A stretch of DNA of 24,461 bases from Welwitschia mirabilis (GCA_051453625.1 JBOZIK010000001.1:289277247-289301707); one strand, 5' to 3'. Shown: positions 1 to 9,640, counted from the stretch's first letter. Notes: generated by a model not told the origin, from the sequence alone. Numbers and translations are program-made.

Positions 1-32
1 TTCATGTGTTAGTTATTAGATCTAGGATTTAG

Positions 33-488
33 ATGTCTTCTTCTTAGCCAGGAGAGGAATTTAGAAAGAGAAGAAAGGAAGCAACAGTCAAACCTCCAAG
101 TTATGTTTTCTCTCGAATGTCATCTGAGCAACTTTCCCATTTTGAAAAGCATTTTAAGACAAGTCTTATTGCTCTTGAGAGGACTTGTGAACCTATGAAA
201 TTTATTAGCCTCAGGGAGATCTAGACTCTTCTGGAAGAAGTGGACTGGGGGTATTTTCTCTACGTCTTTGGTACCTACAACCCCCTAGTTACCAGGCTAT
301 TCTATTCGAATGCAAGGTACAATGCCTCCTAGTCCACCTTCATTACCTCTGTTTTTAGCCAAGAAATGCATATTACGATAGATCTGATAGCTTCCCTCAC
401 TAGTCTTCCATGAGAAAACTAGGGCGAGTATTGGCCAATGGCAGAATATTTTCAGGAAAAAGATGTAGCTACTCACCATGTGTGTGGC
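33..488 (+). pseudogene. Retroelement gag-like ORF, copy 1 (3' cut by gap)
   Basis: One reading frame runs from an ATG at 33 to the N gap, broken only by stop codons and not by frameshifts. It begins with a basic stretch (EEFRKRRKEA), followed by a possible second start at 117 (MSSEQLSHFEK). Further on it reads YNPLVTRLFYSNARY and ITIDLIASLTSLP. That order (a short basic N-terminus, then a 'P-L-V-x-x-F-Y-x-N' block, then a block on a conserved 'I..S' theme) is what I know from the plant 'putative plant transposon protein'/retrotransposon gag-like family. The stops at codons for S-S-S-*, I-*, S-* and P-* show it is dead. The S-* codon is CAG in copy 2, so that stop is a C-to-T change. The family assignment is by eye. 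The frame itself is clear. Confidence 0.55.
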
Positions 489-588
489 NNNNNNNNNNNN
501 NNNNNNNNNNNNNNNNNNNNNNNNNNNNNNNNNNNNNNNNNNNNNNNNNNNNNNNNNNNNNNNNNNNNNNNNNNNNNNNNNNNNNNNN
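489..588. other. Assembly gap, 100 N
   Basis: Exactly 100 N, the conventional size for a gap of unknown length. It separates two copies of the same ORF region, so real distance and order across it are not established. Confidence 0.97.
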
Positions 589-1163
589 TGAGCAACTTTC
601 CCATTTTGAAAAGCAGTTTAAGACAAGTCTTATTGCTTTTGAGAGGACTTGTGAACCTATGAAATTTATTAACCTCAGGGAGATCTAGACTCTTCTGGAA
701 GAAGTGGACTGGGGGTATTTTCTCTACATCTTTGGTACCTACTACCCCCTAGTTACCAGGCTATTCTATTCGAATGCCAGGTACAATGCCTCCCAGTCCA
801 CCTTCATTACCTCTGTTTTTAGCCAAGAAATGTGTATTATAATAGATATGATAGCTTCCCTCACTAGTCTTCCATGATAAAACTAGGGAGAGTCTTGGCC
901 AATGGCAGAATATTTTAAGGAAAAAGATGTAGCTACTCACCATGTGTGTGGCACACACATTACCTAGAAAAAGACTCTCAAAGCTTCCAAACTTCTTCCT
1001 TGCTTTTAGCTGCTGTACCTCATCATGTCTTACAACTTCCTCCTAGTTGTAGGGTACAAAGATGAGCTTTCCAACTATCGAGTCTATCTTATGTATGCTC
1101 TGGATTAGAGAAGAGATTTAGATGCTCCTGCAATCATGCTCAAGCATATGGTAAACCAGCTTT
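589..1163 (+). pseudogene. Retroelement gag-like ORF, copy 2 (5' cut by gap)
   Basis: Bases 589-953 repeat 124-488 with no indel and about 16 substitutions over 365 bp (~95.6% identity). This copy continues in the same frame past the point where copy 1 is cut. It reads on through YNFLLVVGYKDELSNYRVYL and APAIMLKHMVNQL before the next gap. In the plant gag-like family this part holds a conserved helix-rich block ending in an 'L-x-H-M' signature, which fits. Stops (for example after THIT, PCF and ALD) make it a pseudogene. Copies 1 and 2 overlap rather than lie end to end: copy 1 supplies the N-terminus and copy 2 the C-terminal part. Confidence 0.55.
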
Positions 1164-1359
1164 NNNNNNNNNNNNNNNNNNNNNNNNNNNNNNNNNNNNN
1201 NNNNNNNNNNNNNNNNNNNNNNNNNNNNNNNNNNNNNNNNNNNNNNNNNNNNNNNNNNNNNNNNNNNNNNNNNNNNNNNNNNNNNNNNNNNNNNNNNNNN
1301 NNNNNNNNNNNNNNNNNNNNNNNNNNNNNNNNNNNNNNNNNNNNNNNNNNNNNNNNNNN
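1164..1359. other. Assembly gap, 196 N
   Basis: A run of N inside the C-terminal part of the gag-like ORF. Part of that ORF is probably hidden here. Confidence 0.97.
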
Positions 1360-1418
1360 TTACTGACACCTCTCAGAGTGAGGGAGCTTAGGCTTCTGCT
1401 TTCTTTGAGTCTGATTAA
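1360..1418 (+). pseudogene. Possible C-terminal tail of the gag-like ORF
   Basis: Just after the gap one frame reads TDTSQSEGA, a stop, then ASAFFESD and a TAA. It is acidic and serine-rich, a common end for this class of retroelement protein. The gap hides the link to the frame upstream, so the assignment rests on position and composition only. Confidence 0.3.
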
Positions 1419-1740
1419 GTCTTTATATTCTTTTTTGTGTGCTCTCCAGTTTTTGTTGTGTCCTCCTTGTCCTTGATTTCGTCAAAAAGGGGGAGAAAAA
1501 GTTCTTGTAACATCTATGTCACTTTTGTGTATTATAATTTAGTTAAAATTATAACTTTTAGATGTAATGAAACTTGTTTAAGTAATACAAAGAAGTGAAT
1601 TTTTTTGTGCAACTTTCGTGTGTTTCTTCTGATGATTTTTATATATATACAAAACTTATTTAAATTCAATAATTTTCCAAGTTAAATTAGTTAAGGGGAG
1701 AACCTAGATGTTAAATTATTGTTTTTCCTCAATTAATGAC
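1419..1740. other. Retroelement 3' untranslated stretch
   Basis: No ORF of note. It holds a strong purine tract at 1484-1501 preceded by TTGATTTCGTC. A GTC..AAAAAGGGGGAG string of this kind is common near the 3' end of plant Copia-like and gag-only elements. The rest is AT-rich. Confidence 0.4.
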
Positions 1741-1751
1741 AAATGGGGAGT
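1741..1751 (+). promoter_or_regulatory. Candidate polypurine tract next to LTR
   Basis: AAATGGGGAG is followed directly by TTTGTTGAGAACCC. A G-rich purine tract immediately before TGTTG is the standard layout of the second-strand priming site abutting a Copia 3' LTR. The tract contains one T, so it is not perfect. Confidence 0.45.
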
Positions 1752-1830
1752 TTGTTGAGAACCCATTGTCATTGATTAAATTAACAAGTTTTTGTAAGAT
1801 AGTCTTATGTGCAGGTATTTTCCAGATCTA

Positions 1831-2338
1831 GTCGACCGATGGTTAATATCGAGCAACTAAATGTTTAAGAACTATTAACACTAATTAAAAATTGGGTAAC
1901 CACACATTATTTTCCAAGCAACTGCATTTCACTCGAACTGATACAATCTGCTACCCTAAGGGCGACCGAGATTATTCACATGGGCGACCATATGATTTGC
2001 AGTATATTCTAACCTGCTAGAAACACTGATGATTGTAAATGTTAATAAGGGCGACCTCACGACATGTAGTGAGCCTCATCCAGATAGACATATGGGTGAC
2101 CAAAGATATCTATATGAGTGACCCTACAATACGCAGCAAGAGTTCTAATAACAACATTACGGGTGACCTACCATAAATATATGAGTGACCTAGTCAAGGG
2201 CGACTAGGTATTTTCACAAGGGAGACCGATCTTGCACCACATCCTATATTGAAAAAATTCGCGAGAATACAGGGCGACCGAAAGATAAAACACGGGCGAC
2301 CTTAATTATGGTCGACCGAATACAATGGAAGGTCGACC
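1831..2338 (+). repeat. Paired GGGCGACC/GGTCGACC box array, ~67-bp period
   Basis: Clear boxes (8-mers matching GGKYGACC closely) start at 1960, 1982, 2049, 2094, 2116, 2161, 2183, 2198, 2220, 2272, 2294, 2310 and 2331. A further GTCGACC lies at 1831. Weaker versions fall where the lattice predicts: GAGCAACT at 1851, GGGTAACC at 1894, AAGCAACT at 1916, TGATGATT at 2027. The boxes form pairs 20-22 bp apart: 1831/1851, 1894/1916, 1960/1982, 2027/2049, 2094/2116, 2161/2183, 2198/2220, 2272/2294, 2310/2331. From 1960 to 2161 the pairs repeat every 67 bp. Sequence between boxes is not conserved. The position upstream of a TATA box suggests U3 enhancer units. Confidence 0.8.
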
Positions 2339-2357
2339 TTACGATGAAAAATTGTAT

Positions 2358-2375
2358 CCATTGTAAATACAATGG
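2358..2375. repeat. Perfect 8-bp inverted repeat with 2-nt spacer
   Basis: CCATTGTA and TACAATGG flank AA. The right arm supplies the first of three phased CAATGG/A boxes, so the palindrome may be a by-product of that box meeting its reverse complement. Confidence 0.7.
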
Positions 2376-2417
2376 TTCATTTGAAAAGTGCAATGGTTAT
2401 TTAGAACATTACAATGA
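2370..2417 (+). promoter_or_regulatory. Three CAATGG/A boxes spaced exactly 21 bp
   Basis: CAATGG starts at 2370 and 2391, and CAATGA at 2412. Each is followed by T-rich DNA (TTCATTT, TTATTT, TTCC). The group sits 48-90 bp upstream of the TATA box, the usual place for proximal promoter elements. Spacing of two helical turns puts all three on one face of the DNA. Confidence 0.55.
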
Positions 2418-2456
2418 TTCCTTTCCTTGTGCTTAAATGGTCTTATGATTTCTCTC

Positions 2457-2467
2457 TATTATAAAAG
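2457..2467 (+). promoter_or_regulatory. Candidate LTR TATA box
   Basis: TATTATAAAAG with core TATAAAA at 2460-2466, downstream of the box array and CAATGG boxes, in a locally pyrimidine-rich setting. The expected start site ~30 bp on falls in the N gap. Confidence 0.5.
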
Positions 2468-2472
2468 CCTTC

Positions 2473-3412
2473 NNNNNNNNNNNNNNNNNNNNNNNNNNNN
2501 NNNNNNNNNNNNNNNNNNNNNNNNNNNNNNNNNNNNNNNNNNNNNNNNNNNNNNNNNNNNNNNNNNNNNNNNNNNNNNNNNNNNNNNNNNNNNNNNNNNN
2601 NNNNNNNNNNNNNNNNNNNNNNNNNNNNNNNNNNNNNNNNNNNNNNNNNNNNNNNNNNNNNNNNNNNNNNNNNNNNNNNNNNNNNNNNNNNNNNNNNNNN
2701 NNNNNNNNNNNNNNNNNNNNNNNNNNNNNNNNNNNNNNNNNNNNNNNNNNNNNNNNNNNNNNNNNNNNNNNNNNNNNNNNNNNNNNNNNNNNNNNNNNNN
2801 NNNNNNNNNNNNNNNNNNNNNNNNNNNNNNNNNNNNNNNNNNNNNNNNNNNNNNNNNNNNNNNNNNNNNNNNNNNNNNNNNNNNNNNNNNNNNNNNNNNN
2901 NNNNNNNNNNNNNNNNNNNNNNNNNNNNNNNNNNNNNNNNNNNNNNNNNNNNNNNNNNNNNNNNNNNNNNNNNNNNNNNNNNNNNNNNNNNNNNNNNNNN
3001 NNNNNNNNNNNNNNNNNNNNNNNNNNNNNNNNNNNNNNNNNNNNNNNNNNNNNNNNNNNNNNNNNNNNNNNNNNNNNNNNNNNNNNNNNNNNNNNNNNNN
3101 NNNNNNNNNNNNNNNNNNNNNNNNNNNNNNNNNNNNNNNNNNNNNNNNNNNNNNNNNNNNNNNNNNNNNNNNNNNNNNNNNNNNNNNNNNNNNNNNNNNN
3201 NNNNNNNNNNNNNNNNNNNNNNNNNNNNNNNNNNNNNNNNNNNNNNNNNNNNNNNNNNNNNNNNNNNNNNNNNNNNNNNNNNNNNNNNNNNNNNNNNNNN
3301 NNNNNNNNNNNNNNNNNNNNNNNNNNNNNNNNNNNNNNNNNNNNNNNNNNNNNNNNNNNNNNNNNNNNNNNNNNNNNNNNNNNNNNNNNNNNNNNNNNNN
3401 NNNNNNNNNNNN
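2473..3412. other. Assembly gap, 940 N
   Basis: Lies inside the proposed LTR and hides its transcript start, R and most of U5. Open frames called across it are artefacts of N codons. Confidence 0.97.
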
Positions 3413-3648
3413 CCTTGTTTTAGTATATTTTTATAAATTGGTTTTTGCAGGTTATTGAAAAACAAGGAGACAGAAATTCAAAACGGACCTATTCACCTCC
3501 CCTTTAGGGTTGATCCACATTTATCAGATGTTACTCACAATATTTCAAAGGAAAACACTTACTCTTTCCTTATATTTCATGTTTGTGGCATATATGGAAA
3601 ATTTGTTAGCACTCTATATATTGTAGAATACTCATGTTTATTGGAAGT

Positions 3649-4900
3649 TTAAATAGTTGATAGCTGTCTAAAGTAGAAAATGAATAAGATTGCAAAACCA
3701 ACTATAACTATAGCTAAAATGCCCATAAAATCTTCTTTAAATCCAAAATAGTACTTCACAGACTACTTTACCTATTGCATGCTCCCATCTGTAGTTTTTA
3801 GGCTGCTTTATTAGTCTCCATCCTAAGATATAATCAGTTCATAGAGTATCCATGCCAAGAAATTTACCTAGTAATACCATCTCCACCATCCTTGTATCCT
3901 CTATAAGTTACATCAAATAGAAGCACCCAAAAACCATTTACTTAATTCAAGATGTTTTTGCTTCCAATATTAAACTTTAAGGGAATGATACCAAAGGGTT
4001 AAATTTCCTTGTAAAAAATAAGAAAACCAACAAAGAGTTTTCAGACCATGAAAAATAAAGTAGTGAATATGACTGCTATATTGCATTCTAGCATAAGAGC
4101 CACATGCATCATTTTAAATAATGTGAAATAAAAGAATGTAATGTACATAAACAAGAAGAATCATAAAATTTTAAGCACTGACCACTCAAAGCTAGCCATG
4201 AAATAGAACATTAAAAAGTGTATAAGAGACCATAATATAAAAGTTCAATTGCAACTTAGTTCAATTAGCATAAACTTTCAATAAGATGTTCAAATGAAAA
4301 CGTGAAGGAAGTACTTGAACAATAGAGAGTACTTCAATCTTTTAAATATGAGAGAAACTAAAACACTTAAGCAAAGCATAGACAATAGTATCATACATGC
4401 CTACTACTATTTCCTTGTATACAACAAGATTATCCATCAAAACAATAAGTTGTACACCAGAAGCATTAGTAATTCCTAATAATAAGATAGCTAATTATAG
4501 TGTTTCCATTTCCTTCAGCAAGTCTTATTCATTACTCCTACAATCATATCCACTTTAATCAACTAGGAATTTAAAAGCTTAACCTTAATGATGTCATAGC
4601 TTCATCTGATTTTGTTCATATAGATGTTAATAAAGCAAGCATACATACCTCTTAGATTCAATACCCTAGAAAACTACAATATTAAAGAAATTATTACTAT
4701 TAAGAGGAATCTTGATATAGTGTATTTGGGATTTTTCTAGTAGGATAATCTCTATGTCCATAGATAGGATCTGAATTGTTCAAGATATGATTGTGAATAT
4801 GTGCTCAAAAAGTAAAGGTCACTTGAACCTTATCTATCTCATTCTTTAGAAACACAAGTCACTGATTAGGCATATGTCTATAAATGTAGTATAATGTCAA
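3649..4900 (-). pseudogene. PDR-type ABCG transporter pseudogene, C-terminal half
   Basis: Full-size ABCG (pleiotropic drug resistance) transporters export small molecules across the plasma membrane. Only the second transmembrane half is here, in family order. Block 1 (~4900-4649) reads GSSDLYF, YSQSYLEQFRSYLW, then SY*KNPKYTISRFLL. Block 2 (4541-4366) reads DLLKEMETL, ITNASGVQLIVL, VVYKEIVVGMYDTIVYAL. A short piece (~4345-4305) reads IEVLSIVQVL. Block 3 (4199 to ~4009) reads MASFEWSVLKIL, FFLFMYITFFYFTLFKMM, KLFVGFLIF. Block 4 (3900-3649) reads WWRWYY*VNFLAWILYEL, YYFGFKEDFMGILAIVIVGF and stops at TAA 3649-3651. These match the known NP.Y, NA.SVQPVV, VFYRE.AAGMY, GFEW, WWRWYYW and YFGF.HDFLG signatures. 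Introns are visible: donor AG/GTATGT after 4649 and acceptor ATAG before 3900. Stops replace several Trp and Gln codons. Both nucleotide-binding domains and the first membrane half are absent. Confidence 0.85.
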
Positions 4901-7900
4901 TATTTAAATAAAAATAAAAAAAGAAAAAAAAAACTTTAGTTAAACTAGTTCAATGCTAGATATATTATAGGAGGAAGTAGTATAATAGATAGGTAAAGTT
5001 GTGTTACAAAATATGATCTTTATAAAAACAATAGCATTACTATTAATAAATGAAGTAATGAATTGTACATGTATGTTTTTTAGATACTCAGATGTATTTA
5101 AACTATTTAATTCAGTAAGAAAATAGTATATACTAATATGCAAATTCATTACAGAATAAGAAAGCTTGCTTTTAAGTAAGGAAAGTACTAAGGAAGAGAA
5201 ATAGCATAAAAAATACTAAAAATTAAATAGAGTAAAATGATTCTTTTCAAACTAAATTTTTCATAAAAAGGTTTTATAGATGTTTCTCTTTTCGTCAGTT
5301 AACCTTATAGTCTTAAGTTAAGGTTCTATTTCAAAGAAACACTGAATTTTGATAAAGATAAATCTGTGGAAAATGCATTATTTCACAGAGTAGTGTAATA
5401 TTCTTGAAAATGCCTATGTATTATAACCTTAAATAGTCTATATGATGATACATGACATCTCCCAACATAGTGCACAAAATCAAGAAAGTTCTTAATTATA
5501 TAGGAGAAAAGGTTAATCTCATCTTTTAATGGATTAATTGAGATAAATAAAAAATAAAAATCATTTAAGATAAAATCACTCATTTCACAAAATAATTCAT
5601 CTTAAATGGGAAAGATTGTTTTGATATATGAATAGAAATAACTATAAAATAACATTTATAGAATTGCATTTATTACAACAGAGGATTCAGCTAGTATAAA
5701 ATCATTACATGCAAATAATTTCAGTTAGGAGTTGATGAGCTATAAGATCATATGCGAAAAGATGTTTGTGCAAGATTTTTAAATTAAATATCATAATTTA
5801 ATGACATTAAAAAATTATATAATATATAATGAATTTAAAGAATAAATCAAATGAACATTCAAGAAAATAAAAGATATTGCAACTTACAGCTCAAGGTATT
5901 AATAATCATAATTCTAAAATAGTTTAGTATAGAAATGACATCTATGTGGAAATCCATGGGCAACATAGACATATCTTAAAAAAAATATTTATACAAACCA
6001 AAAATATTCTAAAAATTAAATTAATTTGAGTTTTAAAGAATAGAAAAAAGGAGAGAAAAGTAAAAATGCACATTACTAGATTTTTTGTCACTTGGTGGTT
6101 GATTGTTTTCTTTGTTATCATCATTAGTGCGATTATCATGACTAATAATTTTTTTGATTAGTATTGTCCTTTGTTTTTAAAATGTCTTAGGTTATTTGCT
6201 TCACTGTTTCTTCATGGACTATTATAAAGGGAATTTATGAATTTTAAAAGTTCTATTTCTATGTAAAACACCCATATCATCTTTGTACATTAGCGAATAT
6301 GCACAACAATGAGAGACTAAAAACATTGTTACTGGCATATTCTAGTTCAAACAGTCTCACTGGAAAGAAAGAATAGTTAACAATGCATCATTGGTTAATC
6401 CTAGATTAAGCAAATGAATCAGCTAAGATATTGAGAAAGGAAAATAACATATCTTATGTATAGGGGAAAAAATAGAATTAAAAAAAAGTACTTTTCTGAG
6501 ATCTTGAAGACTAACTTTTAATATGTTGCTTTCCTTGAATTTTAGAATATTTCTAAAGAACATCTCATAATTAAAAGTTAATTAGCTATTACTTATAGTA
6601 ATTCATAATAGTAAATCTTATTATTAGTAAGATAATAAAGGTTTTAAACATTTAAAGAATTTAAATCCATACTAAAGTTTTACCTCTTAACATTTCAAAT
6701 AAAATTTCCTTAAAATAATGAATTTTTCTTTTATATTTCTATAAAATAATAAGTAACAATTAGTCTTAAGGAGGGTAGGTCAAAATAAACACTTCATAAA
6801 CATAAATGATAAATTCAGACTATGGTCAAATTAAAAGTTAGCACTCAAGAATATAATACAAAAATATTTCCCTATATTAGCTAATAGGAAACATTGCTTG
6901 CATCTAAATTACATCGACATAGTAGAAAAATGAAACCTGATAAACACAAGCTAGCACTTGTGTTAGACAATTTGCATATTGATTAGGAGGCATTTAAGAA
7001 ATAAATGTAGGTAATGAGGAATCATAGTGATCTTAAGAGAATAGAAATAAAAAATAAAAATAATAATATTCTTGAAATGCTATTTTAAAAACCATTCCAT
7101 GAGATTTCCAATAATTATAACTTGAATCCCTACTAGACTAAACTACTATTGACAAAACTTATAGGCATTAACATTGTTGTGTATTATAAATTTATATTTA
7201 TGATAAATTCAAGGAAAGGAAAAACAATTAAAAAGAAAATGAAATGCATACACACATATGTACTTGACTTACTACCTACATAAGTATCCATCATGTCTTA
7301 TTGCTATATTTGCATCATAGGTTAATGCTAAGTGTCTTACAAGCTACCATTTCATATAATTAGAACCCATTACCCATAGGTAATCATTAAAGGGATCAAA
7401 CTAAGAATGACAAATACATGATAAGAGATATTTCTAAGCAAATGTTTTGTGAGCCATCATGACAAAGTCACTCTAGTTAAAATGGCTTAAACATGCCTTA
7501 ATACCTGAGAATTCTCATAGCAAATCTTTTTCTTAACCTGGAAATATCTGTATACCAAGTTTTTATATTTTTTTTAATTCTATTTCATAACATAATAAGT
7601 TACTAGTTTGAGATAGAATTTGAAATACTAGCTATAATGTATCTTCTATTATATTGATTCAGTTAATTTCTCAAAGTATTTATATTTTCTTTACTTTATT
7701 TTTGTAAATTTTCAAACTCATACTTACTCCTTTTTTCTCCTTTGAGTAAAGGTTTCCAATGAAAGAAAAGTTGAAAATAAGTTTTGTTAACATAGATAAC
7801 TTTATAGCTTAAGTATCTTATTTATCTTCAAATATTGCTCCATGTGCATATAGTAAGAAATCAAGCTATTATAATATATAATAGCCTTGCTATGTGATCT

Positions 7901-9280
7901 TGTAGTACTTGGATGAGTAAAAACAATTAACACATTATAACATAAGGATAATCCATAAAAAATTTAAAGATAAAATTAGAAGGGGTAATGAAATAGAAAT
8001 CTTTTGACTTAATTTATATAGAGAGACCTCTAATATGAATGTAAAACCCCTGGGAAATCAATTAGAGTTTTATATTACTTAATGGAAAGAAACATTCTTA
8101 ATAATGTGCATCAACAATCTAGTTGTAAGGGTAGATTTATAGCTTAACTTCATTGAAAACATAGTTATAGGCCCTTAAATAAGCTCTTTCACATTTCCAT
8201 CATTAAGCTAATTAAAAATCATTTAGATTAAAAGTAAAAGCACTAATGTAAAGGAACTTTATGCATACATGTAGTGCACCCAAAACTATAAAGAATAAAG
8301 CATGTATACATTGAAAATGTGAGTTTGTTCTATAAACTGTAAAGACTGTAAGGCATTACAAACTTGACATCCATCAAATTTGTAGTATGAAGAGATATGA
8401 AATGAGTAAAAAGAACTACTTAAAACAAGTGTTAAAATCTATAAATAATGTATACTATAAATAACAAGGTAAAATTTTTCTTATAAGAAAACTTTACACA
8501 TTCATACTGTATACAAGAAAAACTAATTAGATAGATAAATCGAACTATAAGAATAAAGATTTAATTCATTAAAATAAAAAGTGATTGTGATTTTACATTT
8601 TTAATTATTATAAATCATATGTATTATTTAGAGAGAATAATTTACAAAATTTTAAAAAAATGCATAATCATCATTCAGAATCCTTTATAAAGACTTTAGT
8701 TAATACAGTGTTCCATTAATTACATTATTACATGTCTGCAATAATTTTTTCTAAATAAATGTAAAATCTTTAGGTCATAATACAACATCCAAGAAATAAG
8801 AATGAATAAGGTGTTATATTTTTGTTATATTTATAAAAAAGGTCAGAAACTTAAAGAAAATTTTATCTTAATACAAATGTACATTTAAGTTTAAATCAAT
8901 GTTTAGTAATTTCATTTAGTAGCATGCAATTAATTAAAAGACTAAAATGAAGGAAACCATATAAATATTTAAATGTGTTAAATATCTTTCTAGGCTATGT
9001 ATAGAAAAAGCACAGAACCTTACATAAAACCCAAAAAAAAAAAAGCCAAAATAAGTTATAAAATCTAAAATATGTTTTGTGAATGTAAAAACTCAACAAA
9101 CTAGTGCTTATAAGTATATTATTTATAGTAATACAAAGGAATGCACTTAGTTCAAAATAACAAATCATACTTATAACAATTACATTAAATGATTATTAAA
9201 GATTCAAGTCTTACATGGTATTAATATTTTTATAGTAAAGAGTATATTGTCACATAGAAGATTAAATGACTATAGCATGT
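4901..9280. other. A-rich DNA without a recognisable gene
   Basis: About 4.4 kb, visibly richer in A than T on the + strand, so U-rich if transcribed like the - strand pseudogenes on either side. I looked on both strands for the missing transporter ATP-binding motifs (GxxGxGKT, LSxxQ/E, DEPTSGLD) and saw none. Short ORFs at 4940-5149, 5383-5583 and 5942-6139 (- strand) have no family features. It may be decayed intron, transposon 3' region, or unrelated insertions. Confidence 0.6.
6062..6230 (-). pseudogene. Possible polar, low-complexity coding remnant
   Basis: On the - strand, one frame (6212 downward) reads EETVKQIT, a stop, then DILKTKDNTNQKN. A neighbouring frame then reads SHDNRTNDDNKENNQPPSDK followed by KSSN. 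A long polar, charged run is uncommon in random AT-rich DNA, which usually gives I, F, N, K and Y with many stops. No family is recognised. It could be a linker exon of the CACTA TNP1-like gene upstream on the same strand, or chance. Confidence 0.2.
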
Positions 9281-9565
9281 CTTTTTGAGTCAAGATGTAA
9301 TGTCATTAATCCCAACATCACTAATAGTTGTGGTGAAACTTATCTTAAAAATAACTCAATGTTAAAAATAACTCAATGTCAGAAATTGTAATATGTTCCA
9401 ATTTAACTTTGTAAGCATCGCCTTCGAGCTGTGCATGATGAACCAATGATGTAGGGTTATTCAAAAGTATTTTTTATCAATAGCTATAGTATTGAATTAA
9501 CCATCTTTTAGAATGTATTCTTTATTTAATGATAATGATGGTACTTTTGATGATCCATCCACAAC
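9281..9565 (-). pseudogene. TNP1-like C-terminal domain, second repeat
   Basis: An exon opens at a TGTAG acceptor (AG at 9567-9566). One frame gives VVDGSSKVPSLSLNKEYIL then KDG, a stop and FNTIAID. After a frameshift it continues as NNPTSLVHHAQLEGDAYKVK and LEHITISDIELFL, then TTISDVGINDI. The order 'G..vyL.dG..n.vA', 'dP.s.vH...L', 'kV.ve', then '.TIgDv' is what I know from the C-terminal domain of En/Spm TNP1-type plant proteins (Transposase_23/DUF8039-like). A 17-bp tandem duplication at 9345-9378 breaks the frame. Confidence 0.55.
9345..9378. repeat. 17-bp perfect tandem duplication
   Basis: The 17-mer TTAAAAATAACTCAATG occurs at 9345-9361 and again at 9362-9378. It lies inside the TNP1-like exon and, not being a multiple of three, shifts its frame. 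Confidence 0.9.
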
Positions 9566-9640
9566 CTACATACGATATAATGTTAAACATGAAACTTGAA
9601 TGCTATCTAAGTTATTAAAAATATTATAATATTTTATACC

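Larger units (their letters stand above)
1753..3518 (+). mobile_element. Probable Copia-type LTR (U3 visible, middle in gap)
   Basis: The left edge is placed at TGTTGAG, right after the purine tract. The U3-like part holds the paired-box array (1831-2338), three phased CAATGG/A boxes and a TATA box. Bases 2473-3412 are N. The segment after the gap contains CCTATTCACCTCCCCTTTAG, which resembles the C-rich string often seen at the 3' end of plant SIRE-like Copia LTRs. It closes with a possible terminal CA at about 3517-3518. Nominal length is ~1.77 kb, within the range of long Copia LTRs. With gag-like coding and a purine tract upstream it would be a 3' LTR. No second LTR copy or target-site duplication can be seen, so both boundaries are inferred. 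Confidence 0.5.

Noticed and set aside
297-479. ORF of 60 codons on the - strand, and its twin at 761-958
   Set aside because: Antisense shadows of the + strand gag-like ORF. They appear twice only because that region is duplicated.
1831-2338. CRISPR-like look of evenly spaced GGGCGACC repeats
   Set aside because: The repeat is only 8 bp, boxes are paired and degenerate, no leader or cas genes exist, and the context is a plant LTR.
2427-3465. Long ORFs (340-343 codons) on both strands
   Set aside because: They consist almost wholly of N codons from the 940-N gap. The same holds for frames across 1164-1359 and 19377-19762.
3455-3652. 65-codon + strand ORF starting MKNKETEIQNG
   Set aside because: It crosses the LTR end and unrelated AT-rich DNA, has no family features and overlaps the pseudogene 3' end.
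4366-4541. First read as an RNase H fragment of a Gypsy element (A..GV..L.V..DN.VV pattern)
   Set aside because: The order NASGVQ..V..VVYKE.VVGMYD..YAL and the neighbouring blocks fit the PDR transporter far better.
4908-4933. A-rich run taken as a poly(A) tail of a LINE or processed copy
   Set aside because: The transporter remnant is on the opposite strand and keeps introns, so this is not a retrocopy tail. No LINE coding or target duplication seen.
5942-6139. 65-codon - strand ORF with a hydrophobic, Phe/Ile-rich run
   Set aside because: AT-rich composition alone gives such runs. No start context, family motif or support from other copies.
8241-8260. GCACTAATG as a possible CACTA terminal repeat of the transposon
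   Set aside because: Five matching bases are expected often by chance. No partner end, subterminal repeats or 3-bp target duplication seen.
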